A stretch of DNA of 64,000 nt from Enterobacter cancerogenus. Its GTDB lineage: Bacteria; Pseudomonadota; Gammaproteobacteria; Enterobacterales; Enterobacteriaceae. The position numbers and the translations under genes are program-made. The stretch spans positions 434,001-498,000 of the forward strand of contig NZ_CP077290.1 of NCBI RefSeq assembly GCF_019047785.1, in the 5' to 3' direction. Of this stretch, positions 62,835-64,000 are shown in pieces (position 1 is the first letter of the stretch; every line of letters begins with the position of its first letter). The notes beneath the pieces are model-generated. The model made no database searches. It was not told the DNA's origin and was given only the letters and a program-made list of their open reading frames with translations.

Positions 62835-62871
62835 TTTTGTCTGTGTGACATTCGCTTTGCCACCTGTGACA
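62835..62871 (-). promoter_or_regulatory. Tandem FeaR sites before feaB
   Basis: On the minus strand there are two perfect TGNCA-N8-AAA sites: TGACA at 62846-62850 with AAA at 62835-62837, and TGACA at 62867-62871 with AAA at 62856-62858. They repeat with a 21-bp period, two helical turns, 66-102 bp before the feaB start. The remaining gap to feaR (62872-63010) shows no further site. Confidence 0.8.
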
Positions 62872-63010
62872 GGCTCCGCAAAACGTGATAATTACCGCTT
62901 ATATCGCTGTTCCGCATGAGCGTTCTTTCCTATAGTCAGCCTCGAAGGCCAGACAAAATGCAACACAAATGCAACAATGCGAAAACATTGACGGTGCGGC
63001 GAGAGAAACC

Positions 63011-63919
63011 ATGGCGTGTGCGAGCGAACAGGAAAAGTATCAGCAATGGCTGGCGCAAATTAACCAGGCGTGCGGCCGGTTTGATGCGCGTCCTTTAGAG
63101 GGAGAGTTTATCGGTGAACTGGAAACCAGCTATGCCCGCAGCCTGAAGTTAAGCACCGTCACCGCAGCCGGGGTTAATCTGTTCCGCACCCGTCGGGAAA
63201 TTGCCCACGGCAACGATGCGTGGTTCTATACCGTGTTTCAGCTCGACGGCAGCGCGGAGATTGAACAGGACGGGCGGCGCTCAAGTCTTAAAACGGGCGA
63301 TATCACCCTACTGGACGCCTCGCGCCCCTGCTCGATTTACTGGCAGGACAAATCCCGCCAGATTTCTCTGCTCGTGCCGCGTCAGATCATTGAACAGCAG
63401 TGCCGCTTTCAGGAAGTGAGCTGCGCGCTCACGCTTTCCCGCAGCCTGCCGACCGTGCAGTTGAGCCATCGTCTGCTTCAGGAGAGTATGGGCAATACCG
63501 GGCTGAGTGAGGTCGAAAGCGAAGCGGCGCTGGAAGCGATGGTTTGCCTGCTGCGCCCGGCATTTCAGCAACGCGACGCGGTGCAGCCGCGCAAGGAACG
63601 TCAGTTCCAGAACGTGCTTTCCCTGATAGACGACCATATTCAGTCAGACGCGCTGCGCCCGGAGTGGATCGCCACAGAGAGTGGGATGTCGGTGCGCAGT
63701 TTGTATCGTATGTTCGCCGAGAAAGGGCTGGTGGTGGCGCAGTACATTAAAAACCGTCGACTCGATCTCTGCGCGCAGATGCTGCGTTCAGCCGGCGACG
63801 ACGAGAAGCTGGCGGGCATTGGCTACAGCTGGGGTTTTGCCGATCACAGCCATTTTTCCACCGCCTTTAAGCAGCGTTTCGGCGTCTCGCCCGGCGAGTA
63901 CCGTAAACGCTGCCGCTAG
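63011..63919 (+). CDS. feaR: FeaR, AraC-family activator of amine oxidation genes
   Basis: 302-residue regulator. The N-terminal sensing domain includes LKLSTVTAAGVNLFRT and GDITLLDASRPCSIYWQ. The C-terminal AraC double helix-turn-helix (about 205-300) contains PEWIATESGMSVRSLYRMFAEKG and GIGYSWGFADHSHFSTAFKQRFG. FeaR activates feaB and tynA in response to aromatic amines or aldehydes. The ATG at 63011 matches the E. coli N-terminus better than the upstream 62969 start. Confidence 0.95.
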   Translation: MACASEQEKYQQWLAQINQACGRFDARPLEGEFIGELETSYARSLKLSTVTAAGVNLFRTRREIAHGNDAWFYTVFQLDGSAEIEQDGRRSSLKTGDITLLDASRPCSIYWQDKSRQISLLVPRQIIEQQCRFQEVSCALTLSRSLPTVQLSHRLLQESMGNTGLSEVESEAALEAMVCLLRPAFQQRDAVQPRKERQFQNVLSLIDDHIQSDALRPEWIATESGMSVRSLYRMFAEKGLVVAQYIKNRRLDLCAQMLRSAGDDEKLAGIGYSWGFADHSHFSTAFKQRFGVSPGEYRKRCR

Positions 63920-63930
63920 ATTTTTTCAGT

Positions 63931-64000
63931 TCACTCTTTTTTCAGCCACTTACCGTTAATCCCCTTCACGTACTCGCCCGGCTGCGCACGGGCCACCAGC
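63931..64000 (-). CDS. ydbL: YdbL, DUF1318 protein (C-terminal fragment)
   Basis: The last 22 codons and stop are visible on the minus strand: LVARAQPGEYVKGINGKWLKKE, nearly the end of E. coli YdbL, a small exported DUF1318 protein of unknown role encoded after ydbH-ynbE and next to feaR. The rest lies outside the window. The convergent gap to feaR is only 11 bp, with a T-rich run. Confidence 0.85.
   Translation of the reverse strand, partial: LVARAQPGEYVKGINGKWLKKE

Overview
The window is chromosomal DNA of an enterobacterium close to Enterobacter/Lelliottia. Many proteins match Escherichia coli K-12 families residue for residue (AldA, YdcF, HrpA, AzoR, EvgA/EvgS, Frc, PaaA-K, TynA, FeaB, FeaR, YdbL). 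The outer backbone also keeps the E. coli gene order: aldA-ydcF-hrpA-azoR at the left and paaYX-paaKJIHGFEDCBA-paaZ-tynA-feaB-feaR-ydbL at the right. I see no tRNA, rRNA, insertion sequence, integrase or CRISPR array. All base-composition remarks are by eye.

Layout. 1-1862: truncated aldA and ydcF. 2080-6224: a complete inner-membrane/adaptor/outer-membrane efflux operon set between ydcF and hrpA, followed by short extragenic repeats. 6369-11858: hrpA, azoR and an RluA-like pseudouridine synthase. 11866-14644: a yaiL-like gene and mesX-mesD, the oxygen-dependent folate-independent methionine synthase pair, with two MetR-like sites in front. 14695-34894: a visibly AT-richer acid-stress island. 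It holds a PSD-family decarboxylase resembling the fungal tryptophan decarboxylase PsiD next to an amino-acid antiporter, a thioester-reductase-like dehydrogenase, a small unknown protein, a Slp lipoprotein, emrKY, evgAS, the oxalate operon yfdX-frc-oxc-yfdV-yfdE, hdeD and an hdeB-like gene. 35271-40097: a tightly overlapping six-gene lipid-modification operon (DUF2878, cyclopropane synthase-like, DUF1365, FAD oxidoreductase, SDR, NTF2-like). 40356-43907: an unknown membrane-protein pair and two TetR-linked genes. 43973-57488: phenylacetate catabolism. 57694-63919: aromatic amine oxidation (tynA, feaB, feaR) with a diguanylate cyclase inserted.

How the genes work together. TynA oxidises phenylethylamine or tyramine in the periplasm, FeaB oxidises the aldehyde to the arylacetate, and PaaK/PaaABCE/PaaG/PaaZ/PaaJ/PaaF/PaaH convert phenylacetate to acetyl-CoA and succinyl-CoA. 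Tandem FeaR sites stand before feaB and tynA, and two PaaX operators stand between paaA and paaZ. In the acid island an 18-bp motif, TTCYTACANNTGTCATCC, recurs before emrK/evgA, slp, the antiporter, the SDR/small-protein pair and yfdX/hdeD. It contains the known E. coli EvgA half-site, so I infer that EvgAS controls the whole island, including the PsiD-like decarboxylase and its antiporter. That pair is the best candidate here for an undescribed system: a pyruvoyl-dependent amino-acid decarboxylase/antiporter acid-resistance module.
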